From contig NC_079491.1 in the NCBI RefSeq assembly GCF_020520425.1, positions 2,294,001 through 2,358,000 of the forward strand: a stretch of DNA of 64,000 nt. The letters run 5' to 3'. The notes under the pieces were generated by a model. The model had not been told where the DNA came from, searched no databases, and saw nothing but the letters and a program-made list of their open reading frames with translations. The position numbers were made by a program, and so were the translations under genes. The stretch comes from Spinacia oleracea (taxonomy: Eukaryota; Streptophyta; Magnoliopsida; Caryophyllales; Amaranthaceae). Positions 36,063 through 47,720 of this stretch are shown here, one piece after another (within the stretch, counting starts at the first letter, position 1; the number at the start of each line of letters is the position of its first letter).

Positions 36063-39000
36063 ATGACGAACGGTCCAGAATGTAGTCAAGCATCTTCCGA
36101 GCAAAGGAACATTGATGATTGGTTGCCTATTTCTTCGAGTAGAAACGCGAAATGGTGGTATTCGACATTCCATAATGTTACCGCCATGGTTGGTGCCGGT
36201 GTTCTTAGCCTTCCTTATGCCATGTCCGAACTTGGATGGTACGTAGATTAAAAGTATAATTATTAATTTGTGGATAACATTGGATTCGTTTCAATAATAT
36301 AAATTTTCTAAATATAAATTTTTTATAAACTATTAAAGCTCAAAGTAGAGCATTGGAGACCGCCTATAATGAAAAAGTGAGGAACATTATGGAACGGAGG
36401 GAGTACTATATAATAATATAATATATAGTGTGACATGAAATTATAATATGGTGTACGTTCATTTGGTATATATATAATATATGTACATTATGGTTAATTG
36501 TTTTTGACCTTTGAAATAATTTTGATCCGTATGAATTGAGATATTCACATTAAATTGTAGTTGTCATATACTTCTAAATTTTATTGGTATTATAATCATC
36601 ACATATTACATGCTTTTGTTGATCGAGATTTACCAGGCTCTGAATTACACCGGTTGCATGTAGAACTACATGTAACCAATTTGTTTTATACTGTTAAAAC
36701 CTCAAAAAGCACATAATTATAAATTTAAAACACTTTTTACACAAAGTACATTGTTACAGATGAAAAGAAACTTTTTGCAAGTGAAAACAACGGAAGATAT
36801 ATAAATATGTGCTTTTAATTTTTTAAATCGTTAATTAATGTGCTTTTAAATCGTTTAGATGTGCTTTTAAACCGTAAAAAAATGTGTTTTTTTAACCCGA
36901 TTGCATATAGAACTACATACAACCGGGTGCAAATTTGTGCATCACTTGCATGTGCGTGTTGGTGTTTGAAAATTTGAGTTGCAAGCATGTCATTTTGTCG
37001 TTTTAGATCTTGCTTAGCTAACTCATATCATATTAAATTTATAATATTTAGTGAACTTTTTTCTATGGTTGATTGGTGTTGTTGTGTGTTGAAGTTTACC
37101 AGGCTCAAGATTACCAAATGCATTTCCATGTGTGTGTTGGTGTTGAAAATTTAAGTTCCAATAAGCATGCTATTTTGTCGATTTAGATTATGTTTAGCTA
37201 AATCATATTATAACCCTAATTTATTTATTTAGTGAATTTTTTTTCTATGTTTAGTGTTGTGGCTCTAGATTACCAGATGAATTTACACGTGCGTATTGGT
37301 GTAGAAAATCTGAGTTGCAACTTGCAAGCGTGTCATTTTAGTCGACTTAGATCGGATTTAGCTAAACCATATCAAACACCTAATATATTTTTGTGAATTT
37401 TTTCCGAGACCGTTACCAGATGCACTTACACGTGCATGTTGGTATAAAAAATTCAAGTTCCAAGCATATATTTTAGTTTATTTAGGCCGTGTTTAGCTAA
37501 ATCATATCAAAACCCTTATTTATTTTTGTGCAAATGTTTGTTTTTTAGGGGTCCAGGAGTAACAATAATGACATTATCATGGATAATAACCCTATACACC
37601 CTATGGCAAATGGTGGAGATGCATGAGATGGTTCCGGGGAAGCGATTCGACCGGTACCACGAGCTCGGCCAACACGCTTTCGGGGAGAAGCTAGGGTTGT
37701 ACGTGGTGGTGCCGCAACAACTGGTGGTCGACGTGGGGTCGGATATCGTCTATATGGTCACCGGTGGCAAGTCACTGAAGAAAATCCATGACCTATTATG
37801 TGTAGATAATTGCAAGCCAATTAAGTTGACTTACTTTATCCTCATGTTTGCTTGTGTTCACCTTGCTATCTCACACCTTCCTAATTTCAACTCTATGTCT
37901 GCCATTTCCTTGGCTGCTGCTGTTATGTCATTAAGGTAAATTAATCTTATCCCTAATTAATTAGTCCCTTTTCACCTTTTGTATATGATTATCCACGTAA
38001 GCACAATACAAAGTCTTGTAAAACACCGTCTAACGGTCTTCTAAAAATAAAAAATAAAAAACACCGCCACTCACTGACAAACTATTGAGATGAGCATAGT
38101 CGTGAGTGTCAAGCAATCTGGTAAGAGACGGTTATGTATATGCTTTTTATTTGTAAAAAAATGAGATAAATAAATTTGAAATTATAGCATGTAAGTATTT
38201 TTTTCGTTGGAAATGTAACCTCTAAGTTAGTTGTAGTCTTTTAAGTTTTTATCCCGTTTAAGTTAGTTAGGAGTACTTGTTATTGTTATATACTCCGTTT
38301 TCTAAATGAGTGTCTCATTTAGTGAAAAACACGGGTATTAAGAATTGTAGAAAGTGTATAAGAAAAAAATAATTGTGACCCTTTTTATAAGAAAAAGGGA
38401 AAAGTAGAATTTTTTTATTGATAAAGTACAGTGGATGTGTAGATGGAAAAATGTAGAATGTGTAAGAAAAAAAATCATGATTCATGAAAAATTGGGAAAA
38501 GTGTATGTCCAAAAATAGAAAACATAGACACTTAAATAGGAACGACCGATTAGAAATACAAGACATTTATTTAGGAGCGGAAGGAGTAGTGAGATTCTTT
38601 GTTTTACTTTTTTTTTTCTTAAAAAATCCTCCCTTCGTTCCTAAACAAATGTCCTGTATTCTATTTCCGGCGTTTGCTAATAAGTGTCATATTTCTATTT
38701 TTGGACATACATTTTTCCCATTTTTTCATAAATCATGATTGTTTTTTTTTTTTCTTCATACATTTACATTTTTTCACTTTTCTATCTCCACATCTACTCT
38801 TATTTGTAATTTACCAATAAACAACTATTTATTTTATCACTTCCCAAAAAATACTCAAAATAATTATTTTTTTCTTACACACTTTTCAGTTTTCTTAATC
38901 ATTGCTATAGTGGGGACAAAAACAATAATCAACATTTAAACTATACGAAAGGACCTTCACCTAGTAGTTAGTAAACTGTTAAATCACATAACACAACACC

Positions 39001-40825
39001 AAATGATAAGCTATTAAGCTGAATACAGTTTTAAATCTAACTAAGTGTCAAATGGTTTGATAAGAGACGAGATTTGTTATGGTAACATTACTAATAAAAC
39101 TAGTTATCATTCACAGTTATTCAACAATAGCATGGGTAGCATCCCTAGTGAAGGGAGTGCACGAGGATGTAGACTACTCCCCAAGAGGCGCAAGCTCAGG
39201 CGCAAGGACAATGAACTTCTTCACAGCATTAGGTGACATTGCGTTCGCCTTCGCCGGTCACAACGTCGTCTTAGAGATTCAAGCAACGATGCCGTCGTCA
39301 CCGGAAAAGCCGTCGAAAGGTCCGATGTGGAAGGGAGTGATGTTAGCTTACGTTGTGGTGGCGTTTTGTTACTTCCCTGTGGCTTGGATTGGTTACCATA
39401 CTTTTGGTAACAAGGTTGAAGATAACATTTTACTTAGTTTAGAGAAGCCTGTTTGGCTTATTGTTGTTGCTAATGCCTTTGTTGTTGTCCATGTTATTGG
39501 GAGCTATCAGGTAAATGTCTATATTTCACTTTACAATTACTATTTGCACAAATCTTAAGACAAAGGTAGAAAATTTAGTTGAACATAGTAAAATATGGAT
39601 AAAGTAGAAAATTGTGTAAAAAAGTGGCCAGGTGGATGAGCGTAAGAAAAAATGAATAAATAAGAGAACGTGAATGAAAAATTGTAAATATCATGAAGTA
39701 AAAAAGGTAATTTAGTAAATTTTCATGTCAAAAAATACAACTAAGATCCGATTTGATACGTAATATCTAATTTCTCATACTAGTCGTTCTATTTATGATG
39801 TCATTTCTACCATATTAGCTAGCATGAACACATATTTTTAATTTTTCCCTTGGACTTTTGATTGCCAGGTATACGCCATGCCGGTGTTCGACATGGTGGA
39901 AACTTTCTTGGTGAAAAAGATGAAATTCAAGCCCACTACCACCCTCCGTTTCGTCACTCGCAATTTATATGTTGGTATGTAATATTCATGAACCCCAAGT
40001 GAATGTCATCCTTACTAACGAGTAGTCAATAACGTTATCCTAATTACTAAATACGTGTACCAATGATGTCTTGCCCTAGTGGTATAAGACTGAGGGTTTG
40101 TGTACAATAGGTCTCAAGTTCAAATCCCCTGTCCCCATTTATAATTTATATTGCCCTTGTGACTCATTCACACCAAAAAAATCAATATAAAATCTTTTAT
40201 TTATTTTATTTTAAGGGTGAAAGAACGCGCCTACAATTTTATTTGTGGACTTCACTAACATAATTTTATTTTTTGTTTTTTTGTTTCAGTTTTGACAGCA
40301 TTCATTGCCATAACTTTTCCTTTCTTTGGTGGTCTTCTCGGATTCTTTGGAGGATTTGCTTTGGCTCCAACAACGTACTACGTAAGCTTCAATTAATCCT
40401 TCAATTAATCTTTAACTCTTAACGAGTACACCAAATCGATTTAATTTCAAATTAGAAATTTATACTTTTTTCATTCCTAAATAATTATTGATAACATACT
40501 CTTTTCGTTTCTGAATAATTACTAATTAGTAATGTGTTTTATTTTTATTTTTATTCTTTACAGCTTCCCTGTATCATTTGGTTGATTATTTACAAGCCCA
40601 AAAAGTTTAGCTTGTCATGGTGGACCAATTGGGTATGCACATCTAACTAATGTCTTCTTTTCTTAGTCCTTTGTAAATTTTCTTGATTTACGTAATTAAT
40701 TTTCGATATGTTGTTTCTTTTTCCAGTTTTGCATTATAGTTGGTGTCCTCTTGATGATTTTAGCACCTATTGGAGGGTTAAGGACTATAATCCTTTCTGC
40801 CAAGAATTACAGTTTCTACTCATAA
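36063..40825 (+). CDS. LHT1: LHT1-like lysine/histidine transporter (amino-acid permease), 7 exons
   Basis: Exons: 36063-36238, 37549-37935, 39117-39510, 39869-39974, 40290-40381, 40564-40632, 40727-40825. All introns are GT-AG and all junctions keep frame. The total is 1,323 nt, 440 residues, close to the 446 of Arabidopsis LHT1. The start MTNGPECSQ is chosen because the protein then has the usual short cytosolic N-terminus before [19 protein letters not shown]. Family landmarks: [98 protein letters not shown], and SLSWWTNW near the C-terminus. LHT proteins are multi-helix plasma-membrane proton symporters of the AAAP family that import neutral, acidic and some basic amino acids in roots and mesophyll. 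Intron 1 is long with tandem repeats; intron 4 holds a SINE. No damage is seen, so it is probably functional. Confidence 0.95.
36288..36403. mobile_element. Stowaway MITE fragment in LHT1 intron 1
   Basis: It ends GGAACGGAGGGAG before TA and is the inverse of the left half of the element at 23927. The other terminus is missing. Confidence 0.6.
36940..37545. repeat. Degenerate tandem repeat in LHT1 intron 1, four units of about 140-175 bp
   Basis: Landmarks recur in order in each unit: GTGCGTGTTGGTGT (36953, 37128, 37290 and 37432 with changes), AGTTGCAAGCATGTCATTTT, TTTAGCTAAATCATAT, and TTACCAGATGCA. The last unit ends at the splice acceptor at 37548. Confidence 0.75.
38293..38586. mobile_element. 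Stowaway-type MITE in LHT1 intron 2
   Basis: TA flanks lie on both sides (38291-38292 and 38587-38588). The left end CTCCGTTTTCTAAATGAGTGTC is matched by the inverse of the right end GACATTTATTTAGGAGCGG, which runs on to AAGGAG. A related partial copy follows at about 38628-38800. Confidence 0.75.
40067..40185 (+). mobile_element. tRNA-like SINE in LHT1 intron 4
   Basis: The head has a Pol III box A-like CCCTAGTGGTATAAGACT and, about 40 bp on, a box B-like CTCAAGTTCAAATCCC. It is followed by CTTGTGACTCATTCACACC and an A-run, a layout like plant Au-type SINEs. A clear target duplication was not found. Confidence 0.6.
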
Positions 40826-40937
40826 TTTCCCATGAGAGCAACAATTTCTTCGACGACGACGATGAGCCAACGGCTATGGAAGAAACGGTGAAGATTGGTT
40901 TAGGATTTTGATTGTACATAAGTGTATGGTATTTAGA

Positions 40938-40943
40938 AATAAA
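40938..40943 (+). terminator. Poly(A) signal of the LHT1-like gene
   Basis: AATAAA lies 113 bp after the stop codon, followed by T-rich sequence. Confidence 0.5.
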
Positions 40944-40987
40944 CCTCTGTTTAGTATTTACGTAATTGTTTAATTTGAGAATGATTA

Positions 40988-41731
40988 ATTCTATTTTTAA
41001 TTCTACCTATAGTTTATTCTGGAATAATCCTAACTATTATATCACCTCTCTAATAGTCCAACATTAAGTAACCTTTGAAACCGGTGAATACATATATTCT
41101 TTAAAAAAATAAATTTATTTCAAATCATTCTTCTTTCTTCCTTAGAACCACCATAGCAGAATCACACTTGCCAAACTCCACACCGCCACTTGACTCGCCA
41201 ATACGCCCCTCTTACACCGTTCGTCCGTCTTAAGTCAGGTGGTTACACCCAATTTCATTCATCTGATTTTCCTATTGAAAAAAAAAAAAATACGAAGAAT
41301 TTCTCGAATTTATTGCTGAAATAAGCTTAACTTCTCTTTCTTATAAACTTTACCCCATTAATTCATATTAATTAACTAATTAGTTAATTAATACTTAACT
41401 CCAAATTAAAAGTTTTACCAAATTCCCTTAAGTTTCAAATTTTATTTATTCTTCATCCAACCAAACTATCCAATCCCTTGTATTTCTCTGTCTTTTTCAG
41501 TCCATTTTGCATATCCAACCCATTCTCTCCCGCCCCGATTTCTGAGATGTATGTCCTGAAAATACCCATTTATCTTCATGATTTGGTCGTCTTCTAGAGG
41601 AGGAATTTGTGGCGACATTATCACTATCAGTGGCTCAGCGTGTTAATAAATGAGGGAGACTGTTTCAGAAAGGGTCTCTACATGGTTGAGATTATTCTAG
41701 AATAAACTTAAATTGGGATTAAAAATAGAAT
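40988..41731. repeat. Inverted-repeat pair just 3' of LHT1
   Basis: Arms of about 41 bp (40988-41027 and 41691-41731) match as inverse complements at roughly four fifths of positions (ATTCTATTTTTAAT..., AGTTTATTCT). The span between has no gene. A 30 bp block (GACTGTTTCAGAAAGGGTCTC) is present twice, at about 41660 and 41750. The arms may bound a MITE, but no target duplication is seen. Confidence 0.5.
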
Positions 41732-41771
41732 GAGGAAGACTGTTTCAGAAAGGGTCTCTACCACTTATATC

Positions 41772-44723
41772 TGTAACACCCCGACAATTCTCTCTTTTTT
41801 TTAAAAATAACTTTTTAATGTAAAACGTAGAGAATTATCAAGGCATTATCGCCCGTGTGAAAACGTAACGGCTTATTCAGAATTTTGCAGCGGAAAAAAT
41901 AAAACTAACTTTAGGTTTATAAATAGTAAATTACAGAATAAATCTCAAAAACCAATCGACGAGAATAGGAAATGAAAATAGTATGAAAAGTTTAAAGTCC
42001 AATTTAACAACCCAAGTCACTTAGCAAAACAAAATAGATACAAGCTCTCTAATCTCGGTCCCAATGATGCATCATCTTCAAATCTGTAGATGGACAATGC
42101 TTATTGATCCTTAGAGACTGCTCACCAAAATGGGTCATCACAGGATCAATAAGGCATAGCCATGATCAATACACACAAACAAAGCACGTAATCAGCAAAG
42201 CTGAGTACTACATTCTAACACAATAATAATCCTAACATGATTCTATTAAACGAACCATCCTAACATGATGCTAATGAAACATAAGTAAGGGCAAACAGTA
42301 CATATTAATTTGAAGAACACACTTGACTAGACTAGGCTAGACTGGACTAGACTTTTATAACAATAACGCTATTTTAATTGAGATAGTCAATGGACCGAGT
42401 TTTCCAGCTAGAAACTTCTTCACTAAGGAAGACGAGGTACGGGCGCGACTCCGTAAACCCCAATGACCTGCGATATCGAGGGACTTTTGAATAAAATAGA
42501 ACACGGTGATCAATCCAGTCCGAGAAAAGGCCATGGGCTACCACCATGAACCCAAACTCCTGTTTGTTCGTCACTTCAGACGTGCACAGTCTAAAGCTAT
42601 TGCTACTCAGTTTCACTTTACATGATTTACAAATTGAAACTCTGTCATGACTCAACAATCACATAAGGCATACAATCCACATTTATTCACAGTTGTTTTT
42701 ACCTTGGAATTAAGTAAGTGATCACAGAGGCATCAAACAAGACTCATTCCAATTAAATCCAACCTTTCCTTTAATACTTATCAGCCCCTCTATATGGGTA
42801 TAAGGTTTCAACTTACTAAACAAGGTCCACGGCCCTCATAAAGTAGTGAAAAGCTAAAAGGGAACAACGATCAATCAATCTGAATCAATATATATAAATA
42901 ATCTAGTGTTCCCAATCAAACATGTTTGCATCAATCGTCTACTAACATGTTATAATCCTCATAACGAAATATATATGTTCAACATGTCCATCCAACAATA
43001 TTAAACATGAGATTCCAACATAATCAAGTCCATCAACAAATTTCAACTTGGTTTCAACAGATAACACACATTCCAAGCACACAGGTATGTACGTACCTTG
43101 TGTAAACAAACTGATAGACCACTTAAACGAATTCAAAAGTCGCCTACAAAGAATTCTCCGCCTGAAAACAACCAATAAAATTCCCCAATCAATATCCAAC
43201 AATTTACAACAATACTAAAGTACTCTAAATACACCCTAAACATATTTTGAACCATCCCCAATATCGAAACTTAACCAAATAACCTCCAAGCATAATAACT
43301 ATTAAACTAATGATCCCAAAACGTTCTAAACTCCAATAAAACATCCCTTTTAAAATTTCCAGCAATATAAAATAATTTCAAACGTCCACAAAACATAATC
43401 AACGTTCTTAAAATCATAAAAATAATATCTTTAATAATATATAATCATTCTATTATGATTTTAGAATATTAAAACCTTAAAAATCCATGCTTTAATAATT
43501 AAATTCCTTATTTCAATTCAATTACATAATCTGAAAATTAAATTTATTATTTAAACATAATATATAATCTGAAAATATAATTTAATCATAATAACTTATA
43601 ATTTACATTCAATAATCATGAATTAAATCACTAAACTAATTAAAACCCTAACATATATATTAATCAACCAAAAACTGAAAATAATTAATTTATAACATCA
43701 ACACCAAATCTGAAAATTATAATTTAACTATAAAGATTAATAATTTAATTCAAGAAACATATATTGAAATTAGTAAACTTAATTAAAAGATTTAAATAAC
43801 TTAGGGTTTAAGAAATAACCAAAAGGAGAAAGAGAGAGGAGTTGGCCGGCGGTGTGAGGCACGACTGGAAGTGGCGGCGTCGCGCGGTGGGAGCAAGGTG
43901 GTGGTGGTTGGCTGCGGGAACGTGCAGCGAAAGAAGAGGGGCAATTAAACCACAGGAAACTAAATTAAAAGAAAATCTTTAACCAAAAAAAGAAAGAAAG
44001 AAGGGGGGAGGCTACCGTGCGGTGGCCGGCGGCTGTGCTGGCGGCGAGGACAGACTCGCGGAGTTTTGTGCTGCGCGAAAATCAACAATGGGAGTACGGT
44101 TAAGGAAGGACGAAAAGAGAATGAAAAAGAAGGAGAACGAAGAAGGAGATCGAAGAGTTACCGGCGTTAGACCGGCGTTAGGGATCGCTGGTGACTGTGG
44201 CGGCTGGGACGACGACGTGGAGAGCAAGGCAGAGGAACCATAGTGAGAGAGAATTGAGGGAATGAGGCTTGGTGTTTCACGTGAAATAGAAAGGGAGGGT
44301 TTTGGTTGCTTTGGGTTCTACGTGAATTAGAGTAAGGGAAGGAATGGGTTTTTATTTTGGGCTTTTAGCATGTGGGCTAGGATTAGGACTTGGATTTTAG
44401 TGTTTGAGTCAAACCGAATAGGATTGTTTTTCCGAATTCAACGAGTTTTCCTAATTCAAATTCTTTTCAACATAAAATTCCAAAATTATTTTTGATTGCA
44501 CAAACCGTTAAAATATTTAGAATATATTTAAATAAAATTAAATATACATTAAATATATAAATATAATAGAGTTCAAAAATCGTTAAATATTTAGAACGTA
44601 CTTAAAATAAAATAAATATACGTTAATTATATATTTATTACTAAAATTCATAAATTCTATTTAAATATAAATAATATACGTTAAAATATATTAATAAAAT
44701 TTATAAATTTATGGGGGATTATA
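41772..44723 (-). repeat. LTR of a Tekay-like Ty3/gypsy element, about 2.95 kb, minus orientation
   Basis: The plus strand starts TGTAACACCCCGACAATTC. Read on the minus strand, the LTR ends with GGGGTGTTACA and begins near 44723 with TATAATCCCCC just after AAGAGGGGTAGA, a polypurine-like tract. Before that comes TTTCGGGACGAAACTTC, wording typical of the end of pol in Tekay/Del elements. Pol itself is missing. A GC-rich block at 43840-44240 with minus- and plus-strand frames is probably LTR-internal leader, not a gene. Confidence 0.6.
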
Positions 44724-45041
44724 ATCTACCCCTCTTAAAAGAAGTTTCGTCCCGAAACTTGACACGAAATTTCCCACATTTTCCCCAAAAGCTTTTAACT
44801 TATTCTTACTAGAGAAGTACTTGTACCACCTATGTGCACTCTTTTGCCAACTCAAAGTTGTTTTTGTGTTACTCATGAACACCTTTTCTTATGCGGAGAA
44901 TTATTTGCTTTGCACCAACTTGTAAAATTTGCTAAAATGAGCATAAAAATGCATAAAAATGCCATAAAATAGGTGAAAATCGCGAATTTCTATCGCATTC
45001 TACCCCCTTAAAGAAAACGAGTTACGCCCTCGTAACTCACC
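44724..45041 (-). other. Retroelement debris, second polypurine-like junction
   Basis: On the minus strand, ACGAGGGCGTAACTCG followed by TTTAAGGGGGTAGAATGCG resembles another pol-end/LTR-start junction. This suggests two gypsy elements were joined here by deletion or recombination. Confidence 0.4.
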
Positions 45042-46066
45042 TCAGGGAATAACTAACCAAAATTCTCTTTCGACGAATTCTATCCTCAAAATTCCTATTT
45101 CACTAAAACTACTAACTTTAGACTTTTCACAACAGATGACGAAACAAAAGAACAAGTCGCCACGAATTAAATAATGCTCAACTTGTGCGGAGTTAATAGA
45201 AAAAGTACCAGAATCTATATCGGCAGATCGTTCATCCTCATTCTGATTCATCATGTACAATTTTCCTGGAGCCTTATTCGGGTTGTTGTTATCATTTGCA
45301 GGCTTATTATAGTTCTCTTGATTGTTTTGTGCCCCTCCAGGCTTTGAATTTTGACCTCCAGACTGGTTAAACCTCACTTGGTTTCCACCTCCCTTACTAT
45401 TTTGTTCTTTCTGTGCTTAGTGAAGCACTCATACTCCCTATGCCCCCTTTTCTGACAATAGTTGCAGGTCACTAATTCTCCTTTGCAGTTCTTACTAGGG
45501 TGATTGTTACTGCACATCTTGCAATGATGCACTCTCTTAGATTGGTTCGAGGTGTTGTTGTGCCCCTGATTGTTTCCTCCTTGGAAATTTCCATCTCCAT
45601 TTCCGTTCCTATTCCTTTTAAAGTTCTCTTAGTTCCCCCCAGTATTAAAATCTTTTCTCTTTTCCCCAATTACCACAGTTTTCTTGTCCCTTCTAGACTG
45701 CAGACCATAACTATGAGCAGCTCTCCCATACACAATGTCTAAGGATGTAAAGGTTTCCCCACCTAATCCCAGTTGGATCTCATCGGTCAACCCCTGCTCA
45801 AACCTCTGAACCTTTAGCTCCTCAGTAGCTACCACCTCAGGTGCAAACCTCGACAAAGCTATAAACTTGCTATAGTATTCAGCAATAGTCATATTCCCTA
45901 TCCTAAGGTTGATGAACTCTTGCGCTTTCTTCTTTCTCATAAAATGAAATTTATGACCTGCTACTAAGGTCGTAGGTAAAAAGTATTGTTTTGAGAAGAT
46001 ACACCTCAAAGCTTGGATTATTCCAGAATAACTCAAATGTGGTACTGTTTTTAGAAGAACGGGCAA
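45042..46066 (-). pseudogene. Ty3/gypsy gag fragment with zinc knuckles
   Basis: The first frame from 46066 contains the retrotransposon gag core (KKAQEFINLRIGNMTIAEYY, SKFIALSRFAPEVVATEELK, RFEQGLTDEIQLGL). Past 45629 the reading shifts frame and two zinc knuckles follow (CKMCSNNHPSKNC, then CNYCQKRGH at about 45435-45520). A Gln/Asn-rich tail follows (45377-45240). At least two frameshifts separate the pieces. It resembles Tekay/Reina-type chromovirus gag. No protease or RT follows. Confidence 0.8.
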
Positions 46067-46280
46067 AGGTTGGATTATTTTTTACAAATTTTTCTAATTT
46101 TTATTGTCTATTACATTCCAACCGCTAGTTTTGCCAAACACTTATACTATCTATCAATCGCCACTGTGACAGCTAACCTCTACCCGCTACTGTTGGCCGC
46201 TACTCGCTACTCTGACCGCTACCCGCTACTCAACCGCTAAAAGCTACCCGCTACCGCTAGTTTTGCCGAACAGAGCCTTA

Positions 46281-47720
46281 GTCAAAATATGAACTTGAAC
46301 AAACGAGCCTTAAATGTGCATAATTTCGACAAAGTAGGTGATAATGAGTCTTAGAAACATTAAAATAAGTATATAAAACATGTAAAACGTTTTAAATACT
46401 CATTTAGTTTCATTAGTTGAAAGTTAGGAGTAAAATAAGTCAATTTAGTCAAAATATGAACTATATTGAACTAACGAGCGTTAAATGTGCATAACCTGAC
46501 CAAAGTGGGTGATAACGAGCCTTTGAAACATAAAGCTAAGTGTATTAAACATGTAAAGAGTTTAAAATACTCATTTAAGTTCATTAGTTGAAAGTTGGAA
46601 CCGAAATAAGTCATTTTAGTCAAAATGTAAACTATAATGAACAAACGAGCCTTAAATGTGCATAACTTGACCAAAGTAGGTGATAATGAGTCTTTGAAAC
46701 ATAAAACTAAGTGTATTAAACATGTAAAGCATTTTAAATACTTATTTAATTTTATTAGTTGAAAGTTAGGAGCGAAATAAGTCATTTTAGTCAAAATATG
46801 AACTACATTGGACTAACGAGCTTTAAATGTGCATAAATTGACCAAAGTGGGTGATAATGAGTCTTTGAAACATAAAGCTAAGTGTATTAAACATGTAAAG
46901 AGTTTAAACTGCTCATTTAGGTTCATTAGTTGAAAGTTGAGACCGAAATAAGTCATTTTAGTCAAAATTTGACCTACAATGATCAATCGAGCCTTAAATG
47001 TGTATAATTTGACGAAAGTAGGTGGTAATGAGTCTTCGAAACATAAAATTAAGCGTATTAAACATGTAAAATATTTACTTATTTAAGTTCATTAATTCAA
47101 AGTTAGGAGCGAAATAAGCCATTTTAGTCAAAATATGAACTATATTGAACTAACGAGCCTTAAATGTGCATAACTTGACCAAAGTGGGTGATAATGAGTT
47201 TTTGAAACATAAAGCTAAGTGTATTAAACATGTAAAAGAGTTTAAAATACTCATTTAGGTTTATTAGTTGAAAGTTGGGACCGAAATAAGTTATTTTAGT
47301 CAAAATGTGACCTATAATGATCAATCAAGCCTTAAATGTGTTTAACTTGACGAAAGTAGGTGATAATGAGTCTTTGAAACACAAAACTAAGTGTATTAAA
47401 CATGTAAAACATTTTATATACTTATTTAAGTTCAATAATTCAAAGTTAAGAGCAAAATAAGTCATTTTAGTCAAAATATGAACTGTATTGAAGTAACGAG
47501 CCTTAAATGCGCATAATTTGACCAAAGTGGGTGATAATGAGTCTTTGAAACATAAAGCTAAGTTTATTAAACATGTAAAGGGTTGAAAATACTCATTTAG
47601 GTTCATTAGTTGAAACTTGGGAACGAAATAAGCTATTTTAGTCAAAATGTGAACTATAATGAACAAACGAGCCTTAAATGTGTATAACTTGACCAAAGTA
47701 GGTGATAATGAGTCTTTGAA
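46281..47720. repeat. Satellite-like tandem array, 171 bp monomer, dimeric higher-order repeat
   Basis: Units start with GTCAAAAT at 46281, 46448, 46619, 46790, 46961, 47127, 47299, 47470 and 47641 (last partial). Spacing is 166-172 bp. Units alternate between a type reading GAACTAACGAG/AAAGTGGGTGAT/AAAGCTAAG and one reading GAACAAACGAG/AAAGTAGGTGAT/AAAACTAAG, giving a 342 bp dimer. Open frames over the array are incidental. Confidence 0.95.

Noticed and set aside
40080..40135. Possible tRNA gene
   Set aside because: Box A and box B are present, but I cannot form an acceptor stem or a proper anticodon arm. A tRNA-derived SINE fits better.
44012..44243. Frames in the GC-rich block at 44.0-44.2 kb
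   Set aside because: They overlap on opposite strands inside a probable LTR leader, and the composition is Glu/Lys- or Ser/Pro-biased.
46085..46280. Coding or regulatory role for the CCGCTAC-rich stretch
   Set aside because: Repeated CCGCTACCCGCTACT between GTTTTGCCAAACA and GTTTTGCCGAACA blocks looks like a decayed MITE end with simple repeat, nothing more.
47325..47696. 123-codon minus-strand frame with repeating LCTFKARLF units
   Set aside because: The repeated peptide simply mirrors the 171 bp satellite; the other array frame (46471-46794) is the same artefact.
46281..47720. CRISPR-like array
   Set aside because: Units are contiguous 171 bp monomers with no unique spacers, in a plant genome.
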